Below, piece by piece: positions 1 to 8,369 of a DNA stretch of 33,298 nt. This DNA is from Streptomyces oceani (GTDB lineage Bacteria; Actinomycetota; Actinomycetes; Streptomycetales; Streptomycetaceae). Both the position numbers and the translations under genes were made by a program. The stretch's first letter is position 1; every line of letters starts with the position of its first letter. The DNA lies in NCBI RefSeq assembly GCF_001751245.1, contig NZ_LJGU01000158.1, positions 1-33,298 of the forward strand. Reading direction: 5' to 3'. The notes under the pieces were generated by a model that was not told the origin of the DNA, did no database searches, and was given only the letters and a program-made list of their open reading frames with translations.

Positions 1-2837
1 GGCACGGCGGGCGCTGCGGCCGGCCGGTGCGGCGGAGGAGTCGCCTCGGCGCCCGGGGACGCAACAGCCGGGCCGGCGAGGAGTTCCGCGAGCAGCTCCC
101 GGGCGCGCGGGTGCGTACTGGCGGCGAGGGTACGGAGCAGCTCCGCGGAGTGGCACTCCCGGCACGCGTACAACAACGCCTGCGCCGCCCCCGCCACCGT
201 GGGCGGCGGGCCGGCGCCGCGGCGGGAGGCGAGTAGCCGCTCGTCGTCGAACCAGGTGCACAGCAGGGGTGCGACGACCTCCGGCTCAGCGCTCAGCAGC
301 CCGGCGACCGTGTCCAGATGCCGGTCGCCGCTGGGGTGCTCGTCGTACGCCGGGTCGGTGGGCAGCAACAGGCGCACCAGGCGTACCAGGTCCGCCGTAC
401 GCAGCGGCAGTCCTCGCCAGAACCAGGGGCCGAAGAGGGCGGAGCCTCCCTCGCTACGGACCCGGGCCGCCAGGGCCTCCAGCACGCTGAGGTACGGGCG
501 CGCGTCCGGCACCCGCGACAGTGTCTCGCCGAGCAGGTGCGCCGCCCACCAGGACGGGTCTGAACCGCCGACCGGCGGCACCGCCCGCAGCGCCGGCAAC
601 AGGGAACACAGCCGACGGCTCAGCAGCTCCGGCCCCTCGGTTCGCCCGCAGCGCAGCAACGCCTGGAGCACCGGTCCGATCCGGTGCCGAGGCACCCGGT
701 CGGCTGCGGCGCGAGGGCTACCGGCCCGATGGACCAAGGCGTCCAGGGCACCGCCCAGCTCGACGTGGCGACCCTGCAACCAGTCGGCGAACTCCTCGTC
801 GACGAAGTGGTACGCCTCCGCAGTGGGAGTCAGTACGCCCTCCGCGAGGACGGCCGAGGCCCAGCCGCCGTCCGCCGGGAAGAGTTCCTCGAACGCCGCG
901 CGGGACAGCGCGCCGTTCGGGGACGTGAGCGAGCGCCGGGCCGCGGCGTGCAACTGTCCGCTGACCCGGGCCGCCAAGCGGCGGACCCCGGAGGGAGCGG
1001 GTCTCGAGAAACCGGCGGCGGTCAGCCGTAGGGCGACACGCAGGGACACCAGGGCGAGATAGCCGGCGAGGATCTCGTCGGCGCTCGGAGGGCCCGGTGT
1101 GAGGCCGCCCGTATCGCGATGCCGGACGCCTGGCGGGCCCGGCTCCGCCGAGGTGCCGGCCCGGTGCCCGGTGGTGGCCGACTGTCGCGGCACGCTGGTT
1201 GGTCGGACGCCGTCCGGGTGCTGGGCGGCGGCCCGCAACTCCGCGGCCATGCGCAGGAGCAACGGGTGTCGGGCGTCGGCTGGGGCGATGGCGTCCGCGG
1301 ACAGAGCGCCACGCCCCCGGAGCCGCGCGGCCTGCCCGGGCGTCAGGTCCCGGACCCGTAGGCAGGGCGGGAGTACGGCGCCGGTGCGGCGGTGTGGGGC
1401 CGTGCGCGTTGCGGGAGCGGCGCGCGGAGCCAGGACCGTGGGCCGTACGGGAACCGGTGACTGCTTCCGCCTCGGCCGGCCAGCTTCCGGACGCGAGTCG
1501 GCTCTGTCGGTGCGCCCGGGGACGTGGAGGGTGTCCGGGGGGAAGAGCAGGCCCCACTGCTCCCAGAACTCCGGCCGGCAGGCGACCGCCAGGCGAGCCC
1601 CGGAAGCCCGGAGCCAACTCGAACTGCCCGCGGTCCAATTGCGCAGTCCGGCCAGCAAGCCGGCCGGCATCTCCTCCGGAGCGTCCAGCAGGACGAGCAG
1701 CGGCCGACCGGCGTCCCGGGCCAACCGAGCCACCACATCGGGGTTGGCCTGCGGCGCGGAGCCGTGGTGCGCGGGGGCGGGTGGGACCTCGCCGGCCGTT
1801 CCCACCACGGGCTCGCTGTGCGTCGTACGTCCGCGTCGGTCGGCCCCGCCCGGGGCGTCGGGGCCTTCATCCGGGGGCGCGACGATCCGCCCGGCGGCGC
1901 GGAGCACGCGTGCCACGGCTTCGCGGACGCTGGGGTCCCCGGTACGCAGGTCGGCGCCGCGCAACCAGACGTTCGGCGCCGAGACGACGCCCCGGGCACG
2001 ACGCGCGGCCCAGGCGGCAAGCTCCGTCGTACGGCCCGACCCGGGGTCCCCGACCAGCGCGACCACCGAGGCGGCACCGTCATCGAAAGCCCGCAACTCC
2101 TCGGCGATCTCCGGGCGCAACACCGGCTCGCCGACAGTCCGTGCCGGCGGCCCGATGGAGGTCCCGGTCAGCCGCAAGGCGCCGGCGAGGTTCAGGTCGA
2201 CGCCGAAACCGGGCACCGTCGCGTCGTGGTGGCGCAGCAGGCGGTCCAGCGGCCCGGCGGGCTCCAGGCCGCCGAGGGCGCGAGGGCGCACCGCGAACGC
2301 GGCCGTGCGCCCGCCGCTGGCGGCGTGCATCGCGGTGCAGAGCACCGCGAGGACGGCCCCGGTCGACGCGTCCAGCACCGGCGAACCCGACGCCCGCCTG
2401 CTGAGCCGGAGTTGAGAGGCCAGCGGACGCGACATCGCGAGTGTGAGGACGTCGTCCAGGGTGTGGAAACGGTCCGTCGCGGCGTAGGTGACCGAGGCGG
2501 TGCCGGCGACGCGCGCCTCCAGGGTCCGCTCCCCGCAGAGGCGCACGCGGGTGCCCGGCAGACGTGCCCGTCCGGTGGCCAGGACGAACGGCTCAAGGCA
2601 CAGACCGGTCGTACGCAACAGGGCGAGGTTCCACTCGGGCAGGGTGGTGATCTGCCCGTCCTCGGTCAGGACATCGCCCACTCCGGGCACCCGCAGCAGG
2701 GTGCGGTCCAGGCCGTCGACGGTTTCGTGGCTGGTGAGCAGGGTGCCGTCGAAGTCCACCGGGAAACCGGTGCCGCGAGGTCGGCCAGCCGGGTCGCAGA
2801 TGTCCACCAACGAAGGTCCAGTCGCGGCCACACCCAT
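1..2837 (-). CDS. Trypsin-fold / P-loop NTPase fusion protein (C-terminus off window)
   Basis: The frame is open without a stop from an ATG at 2837 to the left edge, about 945 codons, so the C-terminus is missing. GGGAGGG lies about 8 nt before the ATG. Residues 1-160 look like a chymotrypsin-fold domain: a GTGF strand (22-25), the catalytic-His segment LLTSHETV with His37, and ASGSPVLD with Ser150. Where the family has Asp (DLALL) this protein has Asn70 (WNLALL), and the residue where the oxyanion Gly is expected is Arg148, so proteolytic activity is doubtful. Residues about 230-470 look like a P-loop NTPase: Walker A-like GDPGSGRTT (263-271, Arg in place of Lys) and a hydrophobic strand ending in Asp385 (PLLVLLDAPEE). 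The rest is helical, Leu/Ala/Arg-rich, with no motif I can name. It lies downstream of truB on the same strand but 363 bp away, so it probably has its own promoter. Trypsin-ATPase architecture is the call; function unknown. Confidence 0.8.
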   Translation of the reverse strand, partial: MGVAATGPSLVDICDPAGRPRGTGFPVDFDGTLLTSHETVDGLDRTLLRVPGVGDVLTEDGQITTLPEWNLALLRTTGLCLEPFVLATGRARLPGTRVRLCGERTLEARVAGTASVTYAATDRFHTLDDVLTLAMSRPLASQLRLSRRASGSPVLDASTGAVLAVLCTAMHAASGGRTAAFAVRPRALGGLEPAGPLDRLLRHHDATVPGFGVDLNLAGALRLTGTSIGPPARTVGEPVLRPEIAEELRAFDDGAASVVALVGDPGSGRTTELAAWAARRARGVVSAPNVWLRGADLRTGDPSVREAVARVLRAAGRIVAPPDEGPDAPGGADRRGRTTHSEPVVGTAGEVPPAPAHHGSAPQANPDVVARLARDAGRPLLVLLDAPEEMPAGLLAGLRNWTAGSSSWLRASGARLAVACRPEFWEQWGLLFPPDTLHVPGRTDRADSRPEAGRPRRKQSPVPVRPTVLAPRAAPATRTAPHRRTGAVLPPCLRVRDLTPGQAARLRGRGALSADAIAPADARHPLLLRMAAELRAAAQHPDGVRPTSVPRQSATTGHRAGTSAEPGPPGVRHRDTGGLTPGPPSADEILAGYLALVSLRVALRLTAAGFSRPAPSGVRRLAARVSGQLHAAARRSLTSPNGALSRAAFEELFPADGGWASAVLAEGVLTPTAEAYHFVDEEFADWLQGRHVELGGALDALVHRAGSPRAAADRVPRHRIGPVLQALLRCGRTEGPELLSRRLCSLLPALRAVPPVGGSDPSWWAAHLLGETLSRVPDARPYLSVLEALAARVRSEGGSALFGPWFWRGLPLRTADLVRLVRLLLPTDPAYDEHPSGDRHLDTVAGLLSAEPEVVAPLLCTWFDDERLLASRRGAGPPPTVAGAAQALLYACRECHSAELLRTLAASTHPRARELLAELLAGPAVASPGAEATPPPHRPAAAPAV

Positions 2838-2910
2838 GGGCCGGCTCCCTCCCGCCACCTTGCCACTCCCGCACCGTGTCGCCTCATGCACCGTCCGTAC
2901 AACACTAGGC

Positions 2911-2937
2911 GAAGTGATCGGCGGTGACCGCCACTTC
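2911..2937. promoter_or_regulatory. Palindrome, possible operator upstream of the protease-NTPase gene
   Basis: GGCGGT-G-ACCGCC (2920-2932) is a perfect 6-bp inverted repeat around one central base, with an outer pair GAAGT (2911-2915) and ACTTC (2933-2937). A one-base loop cannot form an RNA hairpin, so a dimeric protein binding site is the better reading. It lies 83-95 nt before the ATG at 2837. No family-specific motif was recognised. Confidence 0.3.
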
Positions 2938-3167
2938 AGCGGAGTGCGCCCCCCAGTGCGCCGATACGTCACTCCGTGCGCCCGCTCGTACGAGTGATAT
3001 CGCGGATACGGATGGTGAGACAGACCTACGGGGGAGATGGAGCGGAGCCGCGTGGTGGACGGGGAGGGCGGAGGCGTGTGACCCGGCCCCGCTCCGCCCG
3101 CCACGCGGGCCGGTCCGGGAAGACATCAGCCGCGTGGCGATGCGCTCGGGACTCGGAGCCAGCCGTG

Positions 3168-3184
3168 CCGGGGCCTCCCCCCGG
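3168..3184 (-). terminator. Possible terminator after truB
   Basis: CCGGGG (3168-3173) pairs with CCCCGG (3179-3184) around a 5-nt loop, 17-33 nt beyond the truB stop in the direction of transcription. The stem is only 6 bp but all G:C. There is no U-tract, which is usual in Streptomyces. Confidence 0.4.
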
Positions 3185-3200
3185 TCCCGACTCGACCCCC

Positions 3201-4127
3201 TCAGCCGAAGACGGCGAGGCTCTTGGCCCTTCCGGCGCGCTCCTCGACCAGTGCCACGAAACCGCCCTCCGGACCGAAGGCGGCCACCGGGCCGCCGCTG
3301 TCCGCCTGTTGCGGCATGGTGAGCTGCACGCCGTTGGCGAGTTGCCGAGCCTGGCGCGCGTCCAGGTCCCAGCGAGGGAACGCCGCCGCCGCGGCCTCGG
3401 CGAGTGGCAGTGGCGTGATGCCCCCGGCCTCGTCCCGCTCCCCTTGAAGCTGCTCCAGTGTGCGTGCCTCTTCCAGACCATACGGACCGACCCGGGTGCG
3501 TCGAAGGGCCGTGAGGTGTCCCCCCACCCCCAGCCCGCCGCCCAGGTCACGGGCCAGCGCCCGGATGTAGGTACCGGACGAGCACACCACGGACACCAGG
3601 ACGTCCAGCACCGGCGTACCGTCCTCCGCCCGCTCCTCGTGCACGGCGTGCACCTGGAAGGAGGAGACCGTCACCGGCCGAGCCGGGATCTCGAACTCCT
3701 CGCCCTCCCGTGCGCGCTTGTACGAGCGCTGTCCGTTGATCTTGATCGCGCTCACCCGGGACGGCACCTGCATCAGCTCCCCGGTCAGTGCGGCGGCACC
3801 CGCGTCGACCGCTTCCCGGCTCACCGTGGAGGCGTCCACGGACGCGGTGATCTCCCCCTCGGCGTCATCCGTCACGCTGTTCTGCCCCAGCCGAACAGTG
3901 CCGACGTACTCCTTCTCCGTGAGCGCCAGATAACCCAGCAACTTCGTCGCCCGCTCCACCCCGAGCACCAGCACCCCGGTGGCCATCGGATCCAGCGTCC
4001 CCGCGTGCCCGACGCGTCGCGTACGGGCGATACCGCGCAGTTTGGCCACCACATCGTGTGAGGTGAACCCGGCGGGCTTGTCGACGATGACCAGCCCGCC
4101 CGGTCCCTCTGTAGCGTTGCGCTTCAC
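3201..4127 (-). CDS. truB: tRNA pseudouridine(55) synthase TruB
   Basis: The 308-residue product isomerises U55 to pseudouridine in the T-psi-C arm of tRNAs in the cytoplasm. The N-terminal segment GLVIVDKPAGFTSHDVV and the catalytic block GHAGTLDPMATG (40-51, nucleophile Asp46) are diagnostic of TruB. Downstream come the conserved KEYVGTVRLG strand, the SGTYIRALARDLG segment and a C-terminal PUA-like region. The length is normal for actinobacterial TruB. The GTG start at 4127-4125 directly follows the rbfA stop (TGA at 4130-4128), so translation is probably coupled and truB is the last gene of the rimP-nusA-infB cluster. The next gene on the strand begins 363 bp away. Confidence 0.97.
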   Translation of the reverse strand: MKRNATEGPGGLVIVDKPAGFTSHDVVAKLRGIARTRRVGHAGTLDPMATGVLVLGVERATKLLGYLALTEKEYVGTVRLGQNSVTDDAEGEITASVDASTVSREAVDAGAAALTGELMQVPSRVSAIKINGQRSYKRAREGEEFEIPARPVTVSSFQVHAVHEERAEDGTPVLDVLVSVVCSSGTYIRALARDLGGGLGVGGHLTALRRTRVGPYGLEEARTLEQLQGERDEAGGITPLPLAEAAAAAFPRWDLDARQARQLANGVQLTMPQQADSGGPVAAFGPEGGFVALVEERAGRAKSLAVFG

Positions 4128-4706
4128 TCAGCCCTGTCCTTCGCCCAGGTCGCTCGTGCCGCGCGGCTGTCGCCCGGAGCCGTCGCCCTGCTCCCGGGAG
4201 ACGGCCTCGCCCGGACCGGCCCCGCCAACACCGGCATCGTCAGTACCGGGCTCGTCAGTACCGGGCTCGTCCGCCCCGTCCTCCTGGGCCGGTCGCCGGT
4301 ACGGGTCGGCCTCACCGGCGTACGTCGCGCCGGAGGAGGCTTTGCGCACCTCCTCGTCGGAAGCCCTGGCGCGCGCCAGCAGGTCGTCGATCTGCTTGGC
4401 GTTGTCCGGGACCGCGTCGGCCACGAAGGACAGCGTCGGCGTGAACTTGACCCCCGCCGCCGCACCCACCGCGGAACGCAGCACCCCCTTGGCGCTCTCC
4501 AGCCCCTCGGCCGCCTGCTTCCGCTCCTCCTCGTCGCCGTACACCGTGTAGAAGACGGTCGCTTCCCGCAGGTCTCCGGTGATCCGGGTGTCTGTGATCG
4601 TCACGTGTGAGCCCAGCCGAGGGTCCTTTACGCCCCGTTGCAGCTTCTCCGCGACCACCTCACGGATGAGGTCAGCCAACCTCTTCGCCCGCGCATTGTC
4701 GGCCAC
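4128..4706 (-). CDS. rbfA: 30S ribosome-binding factor RbfA
   Basis: RbfA binds the 30S subunit near the 5' end of 16S rRNA and assists late maturation and cold adaptation. The first 115 residues are the KH-like RbfA domain: ARAKRLADLIREVVAEKL, the DPRLG turn, the DLREATVFYTVYG strand and the KFTPTLSFVAD strand. The GTG at 4706 is chosen because AGGAGA lies about 9 nt upstream and the encoded N-terminus (MADNARAKRLAD) matches the family. At 192 residues it is longer than usual: after residue 115 there is a 75-residue acidic, Gly/Asp/Glu-rich, probably disordered tail with an EPGTD repeat. It sits between ylxP and truB and abuts truB. Confidence 0.96.
   Translation of the reverse strand: MADNARAKRLADLIREVVAEKLQRGVKDPRLGSHVTITDTRITGDLREATVFYTVYGDEEERKQAAEGLESAKGVLRSAVGAAAGVKFTPTLSFVADAVPDNAKQIDDLLARARASDEEVRKASSGATYAGEADPYRRPAQEDGADEPGTDEPGTDDAGVGGAGPGEAVSREQGDGSGRQPRGTSDLGEGQG
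4241..4270. repeat. 15-bp tandem duplication inside rbfA
   Basis: CAGTACCGGGCTCGT occurs twice head to tail (4241-4255, 4256-4270) within the coding sequence of the acidic RbfA tail, giving the repeated DEPGT. It keeps the frame and looks like slippage in a disordered segment. Confidence 0.8.
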
Positions 4707-4756
4707 TGGTCCGTCTCCTGTCCTGGTCTTTCCACCCCGGGCGGTGTCACCCGGCC

Positions 4757-5053
4757 CTATTCGTCCTCGTCACCCCGCAACCGCCGACGTACCGCAAGCA
4801 GTTCCACCTCCGGCCGGGCCGCCACGAGACGTTCGCATCGGTCGAGTACGTCCGTCACCTGCGCCGGGTCCCCAGAAACCACGGCGAGACCCACCTCGGA
4901 TCTGCGGTAGAGCTGCTGGTCGCCGACCTCCGCCACGCTCACGGCGTGCTTACGCTGCAGCTCAGCGATGATCGGCCGGATGACGGAGCGCTTCTGCTTG
5001 AGCGAATGGACGTCGCCCAGCAGCAGGTCAAACGAGAGAGTCCCCACATACAC
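4757..5053 (-). CDS. ylxP: DUF503 family protein (YlxP-like)
   Basis: The 98-residue protein matches the DUF503/YlxP family, a small ferredoxin-like-fold protein found between infB and rbfA in many bacteria; its biochemical role is unsettled. The hallmark N-terminus MYVGTLSFDLLLGDVHSLKQ is present, followed by KRSVIRPIIAEL and the AEVGDQQLYRRSEVGLAVV strand. The GTG at 5053 is chosen by that N-terminus; the Shine-Dalgarno is weak. It lies 50 bp before rbfA and 129 bp after infB, with a strong hairpin in the infB-ylxP gap, so expression may be uncoupled from infB. The C-terminus RRRLRGDEDE is charged. Confidence 0.9.
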   Translation of the reverse strand: MYVGTLSFDLLLGDVHSLKQKRSVIRPIIAELQRKHAVSVAEVGDQQLYRRSEVGLAVVSGDPAQVTDVLDRCERLVAARPEVELLAVRRRLRGDEDE

Positions 5054-5077
5054 CCGATGATCGTACGCGCAACGCCG

Positions 5078-5116
5078 GGGCCGATCGACGGAGTTTCTCG
5101 CTCCGTCGATCGGCCC
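5078..5116 (-). terminator. Strong hairpin between infB and ylxP
   Basis: A perfect 16-bp stem, 5078-5093 against 5101-5116, encloses a 7-nt loop (5094-5100). It starts 67 nt after the infB stop and ends 25 nt before the ylxP start in the direction of transcription. There is no U-tract, as is common for Streptomyces terminators. It should terminate or attenuate infB transcripts before ylxP-rbfA-truB, or act as an RNA-processing or 3'-stabilising stem. Confidence 0.8.
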
Positions 5117-5182
5117 ACGGTCACCGTTGACCTGCGTACGAGTCAGTCGGGTGTAGGCCGGCTACGAACCGCCGGCCGTCCC

Positions 5183-8100
5183 TCAGCTGCGGGGCTTCTC
5201 CCGCATCTCGTACGTCGCGATGGTGTCGTCGATCTTGATGTCGTTGTAGCTGCCGAGGTTGATACCGCCCTCGAAGCCCTCCCGAATCTCGGTGACATCG
5301 TCCTTGAAGCGCCGCAGACCCTCGATGTTGAGGTTCTCCGCGACGACCTTCCCGTCGCGCAGCAGCCGCGCCTTGGTGTTCCGCCTGACCTCGCCGGAAC
5401 GGATGAGGACACCCGCGATGTTGCCGAGCTTGGACGAGCGGAAGATCTCCCGGATCTCCGCCGTGCCCAGCTCGATCTCCTCGTACTCCGGCTTCAGCAT
5501 GCCCTTCAGGGCCGCCTCGATCTCCTCGATCACCTTGTAGATCACCGAGTAGTAGCGGACGTCCACGCCCTCGCGGTCCGCCATCTGCGTGGCGCGACCC
5601 TCCGCACGGACGTTGAACCCGATGACGATGGCGTCCGAGCCGGTCGCCAGGTCGATGTCCGTCTCGGTGACGGCGCCGACACCACGGTGCAGAATCCGCA
5701 GGTCGACCTCCTCGCCAACGTCCAGCTGCATCAGCGAGGACTCCAGGGCCTCCACCGAACCGGACGCGTCGCCCTTGATGATGAGGTTGAGCTGCTGGAC
5801 CTGACCGGCCTTGAGCACCTTGTCCAGGTCCTCCAGGGAGACCCGGCGAGTCCGCTTGGCGAAGGCGGCGTTCCGCTCACGCGCGGCACGCTTCTCCGCG
5901 ATCTGGCGGGCAGTCCGGTCCTCGTCCACGACCAGGAAGTTGTCACCCGCGCCCGGCACGTTGGTCAGACCCAGCACCAACACCGGGGTGGCGGGCCCGG
6001 CTTCCTTGATCTGCTCGCCCTTGTCGTCCAGCATCGCGCGCACTCGGCCGTAGGCGTCGCCGACGACCATCGTGTCCCCGACTCGCAGCGTGCCGCGCTG
6101 AACCAGCACGGTCGCCACCGCACCGCGGCCACGGTCGAGATGCGCCTCGATCGCGAGGCCCTGCGCGTCCTGCTCGGGGTTGGCACGCAGGTCGAGAGCC
6201 GCGTCCGCGGTCAGCACGACGGCCTCCAGCAGGCTGTCGATGTTCTCGCCCTGCTTGGCGGAGATGTCGACGAACATGGTGTCGCCGCCGTACTCCTCAG
6301 CCACCAGGCCGTACTCGGTGAGCTGGCCCCGCACCTTGGTCGGGTCCGCGCCCTCCACGTCGATCTTGTTCACCGCGACGACGATCGGAACCTCAGCGGC
6401 CTTGGCGTGGTTCAGCGCCTCCACCGTCTGCGGCATGACGCCGTCGTTGGCCGCCACCACCAGGATGGCGATGTCCGTGGACTTGGCACCACGGGCACGC
6501 ATGGCGGTGAACGCCTCGTGACCGGGGGTGTCGATGAACGTGAGCTTGCGCTCCTGGTCGTTCACCTCGGTCGCCGCCTGGTAGGCACCGATGTGCTGGG
6601 TGATGCCGCCGGCCTCACCCTCGATGACGTTCGTCTTGCGGATGGCGTCCAGCAGGCGGGTCTTGCCGTGGTCGACGTGACCCATGACGGTCACGACCGG
6701 CGGACGCGGCAGCATCGCCTGATCGTCGCCCTCGTCCTCCCCGAACTCGATGTCGAAGGACTCGAGCAGCTCCCGGTCCTCCTCCTCCGGGCTGACGATC
6801 TGGACGACGTAGTTCATCTCCTCGCCGAGCAGGAGCAGCGTCTCGTCTGGTACGGACTGGGTCGCCGTGACCATCTCGCCGAGGTTGAGCATCACCTGCA
6901 CGAGCGAGGCCGGGTTCGCGTTGATCTTCTCCGCGAAGTCCGTCAGCGAGGCACCACGCGACAGCCGGACGGTCTCGCCCTTGCCGCGTGGCAGCATCAC
7001 ACCGCCGACCGACGGCGCCTGCATCTGCTCGTACTCCTGGCGCCGCTGCCGCTTCGACTTGCGTCCGCGACGTGCTGGTCCCCCGGGACGACCGAAGGCT
7101 CCCTGGGTGCCACCGCGGCCCCCGGGCCCGCCGGGACGGCCGGCGAATCCTGGACGGCCGCCGCCACCGCCACCGGGACGGCCGGCGAATCCTGGACGGC
7201 CACCGCCACCGCCACCGCCCGGGGCACCGCCGGGACGACCGCCGAAGCCGCCGCCACCCGGACGACCGCCACCGGGACGACCACCGCCGCCGCCACCCGG
7301 ACCACCACGGCCCGGGCCGGGACGCGGACCGGCAGCCGGGCGCTGCGGCATCATGCCCGGGTTCGGACGGTTACCACCGCCGGGCCGGGGGCCACCCTGA
7401 CCGCCCTGGCCCTGACCGCCCTGCGGGCGCGGCATGTTGCCCGGGGTCGCGCGGCCACCACCAGGGGCCTGCGGGCGGGGACCACCCTGGCCGCCCTGAC
7501 CCTGGCCCTGGCCCTGGCCCTGACTCGGGCCGGGCTTCGGAGCACCCGGCTTGGGCGCCTGCGGGCGCGCCATGCCGGTCGAGCCGCCTGACGTGAAGGG
7601 GTTGTTACCGGGGCGCGGCCCGCTCGGCCGGCCACCGCCCGGCTTCGGGGACTGCTGACCGCTCGGGCCCGGCTTGGGCGCGTTCTGCCCCGGCTTCGGA
7701 GCACCCGGCTTCGGGGCACCCGGCTTGGGCGCGTTCTGGCCCGGCTTAGGGGCGCCCGGCTTGGGCGCGTTCTGGCCCGGCTTCGGCGTCGCGGGCGGTG
7801 CCGTGAACTCCGGATTGCTCGGGGCCGCGGGCTGAGCCGGGCCTGGCTTCGGCGCCTGGCCGGGCTTGGGTGCCGGACCGGGCTTCGAGCTCGCGCTGTC
7901 CGGCGCGGGCGACTCGGCCAACGGCTCGGCAGCCGAGGTCGGCTCCGGCGCGGCCGGCTTGGGGGCTGGACCCGGCTTGGGAGCCGGACCCGGCTTGGGG
8001 GCGCTCTGCCCCGGCTTCGGCACGCTCTGCCCGGGCTTCGGAACCTCGGGCCTGGCGCCACCGTCGGGCTTCGGAGCGCCCGGTGCGGGCGCGGACTTCT

Positions 8101-8308
8101 TCGGCGCGGCGGGCTTCGCGGCGGACTTCTTGGCACCACCGGCCCCGCCACTGGCGTCGAACGCGTCGGTCAGCTTGCGTACTACGGGCGCCTCGATCGT
8201 CGAGGACGCCGAGCGGACGAATTCACCAAGCTCTTGGAGCTTGGCCATGACGACCTTGCTCTCCACTCCGAGCTCCTTGGCGAGCTCGTATACCCGGACC
8301 TTAGCCAC
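5183..8308 (-). CDS. infB: Translation initiation factor IF-2
   Basis: IF-2 is the GTPase that brings fMet-tRNA to the 30S subunit and promotes subunit joining. The 1041-residue protein has an IF2_N domain (1-50), a low-complexity linker (about 55-430) rich in PKPG and GGRPGG repeats, a second IF2_N-like domain (about 445-515), the G domain, and domains II-IV. G motifs are GHVDHGKT (543-550), DTPGH (593-597) and NKID (647-650), with SAKQG as G5. The length is close to other Streptomyces IF-2, where the long linker is usual. The GTG at 8308 has AAGGAG 4-5 nt upstream. It lies 156 bp from ylxR, with a hairpin just before its Shine-Dalgarno and a tandem 11-mer array further up. Confidence 0.98.
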   Translation of the reverse strand: MAKVRVYELAKELGVESKVVMAKLQELGEFVRSASSTIEAPVVRKLTDAFDASGGAGGAKKSAAKPAAPKKSAPAPGAPKPDGGARPEVPKPGQSVPKPGQSAPKPGPAPKPGPAPKPAAPEPTSAAEPLAESPAPDSASSKPGPAPKPGQAPKPGPAQPAAPSNPEFTAPPATPKPGQNAPKPGAPKPGQNAPKPGAPKPGAPKPGQNAPKPGPSGQQSPKPGGGRPSGPRPGNNPFTSGGSTGMARPQAPKPGAPKPGPSQGQGQGQGQGGQGGPRPQAPGGGRATPGNMPRPQGGQGQGGQGGPRPGGGNRPNPGMMPQRPAAGPRPGPGRGGPGGGGGGRPGGGRPGGGGFGGRPGGAPGGGGGGGRPGFAGRPGGGGGGRPGFAGRPGGPGGRGGTQGAFGRPGGPARRGRKSKRQRRQEYEQMQAPSVGGVMLPRGKGETVRLSRGASLTDFAEKINANPASLVQVMLNLGEMVTATQSVPDETLLLLGEEMNYVVQIVSPEEEDRELLESFDIEFGEDEGDDQAMLPRPPVVTVMGHVDHGKTRLLDAIRKTNVIEGEAGGITQHIGAYQAATEVNDQERKLTFIDTPGHEAFTAMRARGAKSTDIAILVVAANDGVMPQTVEALNHAKAAEVPIVVAVNKIDVEGADPTKVRGQLTEYGLVAEEYGGDTMFVDISAKQGENIDSLLEAVVLTADAALDLRANPEQDAQGLAIEAHLDRGRGAVATVLVQRGTLRVGDTMVVGDAYGRVRAMLDDKGEQIKEAGPATPVLVLGLTNVPGAGDNFLVVDEDRTARQIAEKRAARERNAAFAKRTRRVSLEDLDKVLKAGQVQQLNLIIKGDASGSVEALESSLMQLDVGEEVDLRILHRGVGAVTETDIDLATGSDAIVIGFNVRAEGRATQMADREGVDVRYYSVIYKVIEEIEAALKGMLKPEYEEIELGTAEIREIFRSSKLGNIAGVLIRSGEVRRNTKARLLRDGKVVAENLNIEGLRRFKDDVTEIREGFEGGINLGSYNDIKIDDTIATYEMREKPRS
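7131..7201. repeat. 42-bp period direct repeat in the IF-2 linker
   Basis: A 29-bp sequence (7131-7159) recurs exactly at 7173-7201, a 42-bp period that keeps the reading frame and doubles a Gly/Arg/Pro-rich motif containing RPGFAGRPGG. The neighbouring PKPGQNAPKPGAPKPG region (about 7670-7790) also has imperfect tandem copies. This segment is a likely hotspot for in-frame length variation. Confidence 0.85.
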
Positions 8309-8323
8309 TTCGCTCCTTTATAC

Positions 8324-8349
8324 GGTCCGGGGTGGGTGTCCGCCGGACC
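8324..8349 (-). promoter_or_regulatory. Hairpin next to the infB ribosome-binding site
   Basis: GGTCCGG (8324-8330) pairs with CCGGACC (8343-8349) across a 12-nt loop. In the transcript the stem ends 5 nt before the AAGGAG of infB (8313-8318). It could influence ribosome access or protect an mRNA end. No protein or metabolite ligand can be inferred. Confidence 0.45.
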
Positions 8350-8369
8350 TTCGCTACTGATGCATGGGC

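Larger units (their letters stand above)
2838..3200. other. Intergenic region between truB and the protease-NTPase gene
   Basis: These 363 bp have no convincing coding frame. On the minus strand they hold the end of the truB transcript (short hairpin at 3168-3184) and the presumed promoter of the downstream protease-NTPase gene. I found no good -35/-10 pair. Two palindromes stand out: GGCGGTGACCGCC at 2920-2932 and CTCGTACGAG at 2985-2994. Confidence 0.6.

Noticed and set aside
718..1638. 306-codon minus-strand frame overlapping the protease-NTPase gene
   Set aside because: It is an Arg/Gly/Pro-rich shadow frame. The true gene on this strand runs in another frame, open from 2837 to the left edge, and carries recognisable motifs.
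4946..7591. 881-codon plus-strand frame antisense to infB
   Set aside because: It is a long stop-free antisense frame caused by high GC. Its composition (His/Arg/Asp-rich, Thr/Ala repeats) mirrors infB and no domain is seen.
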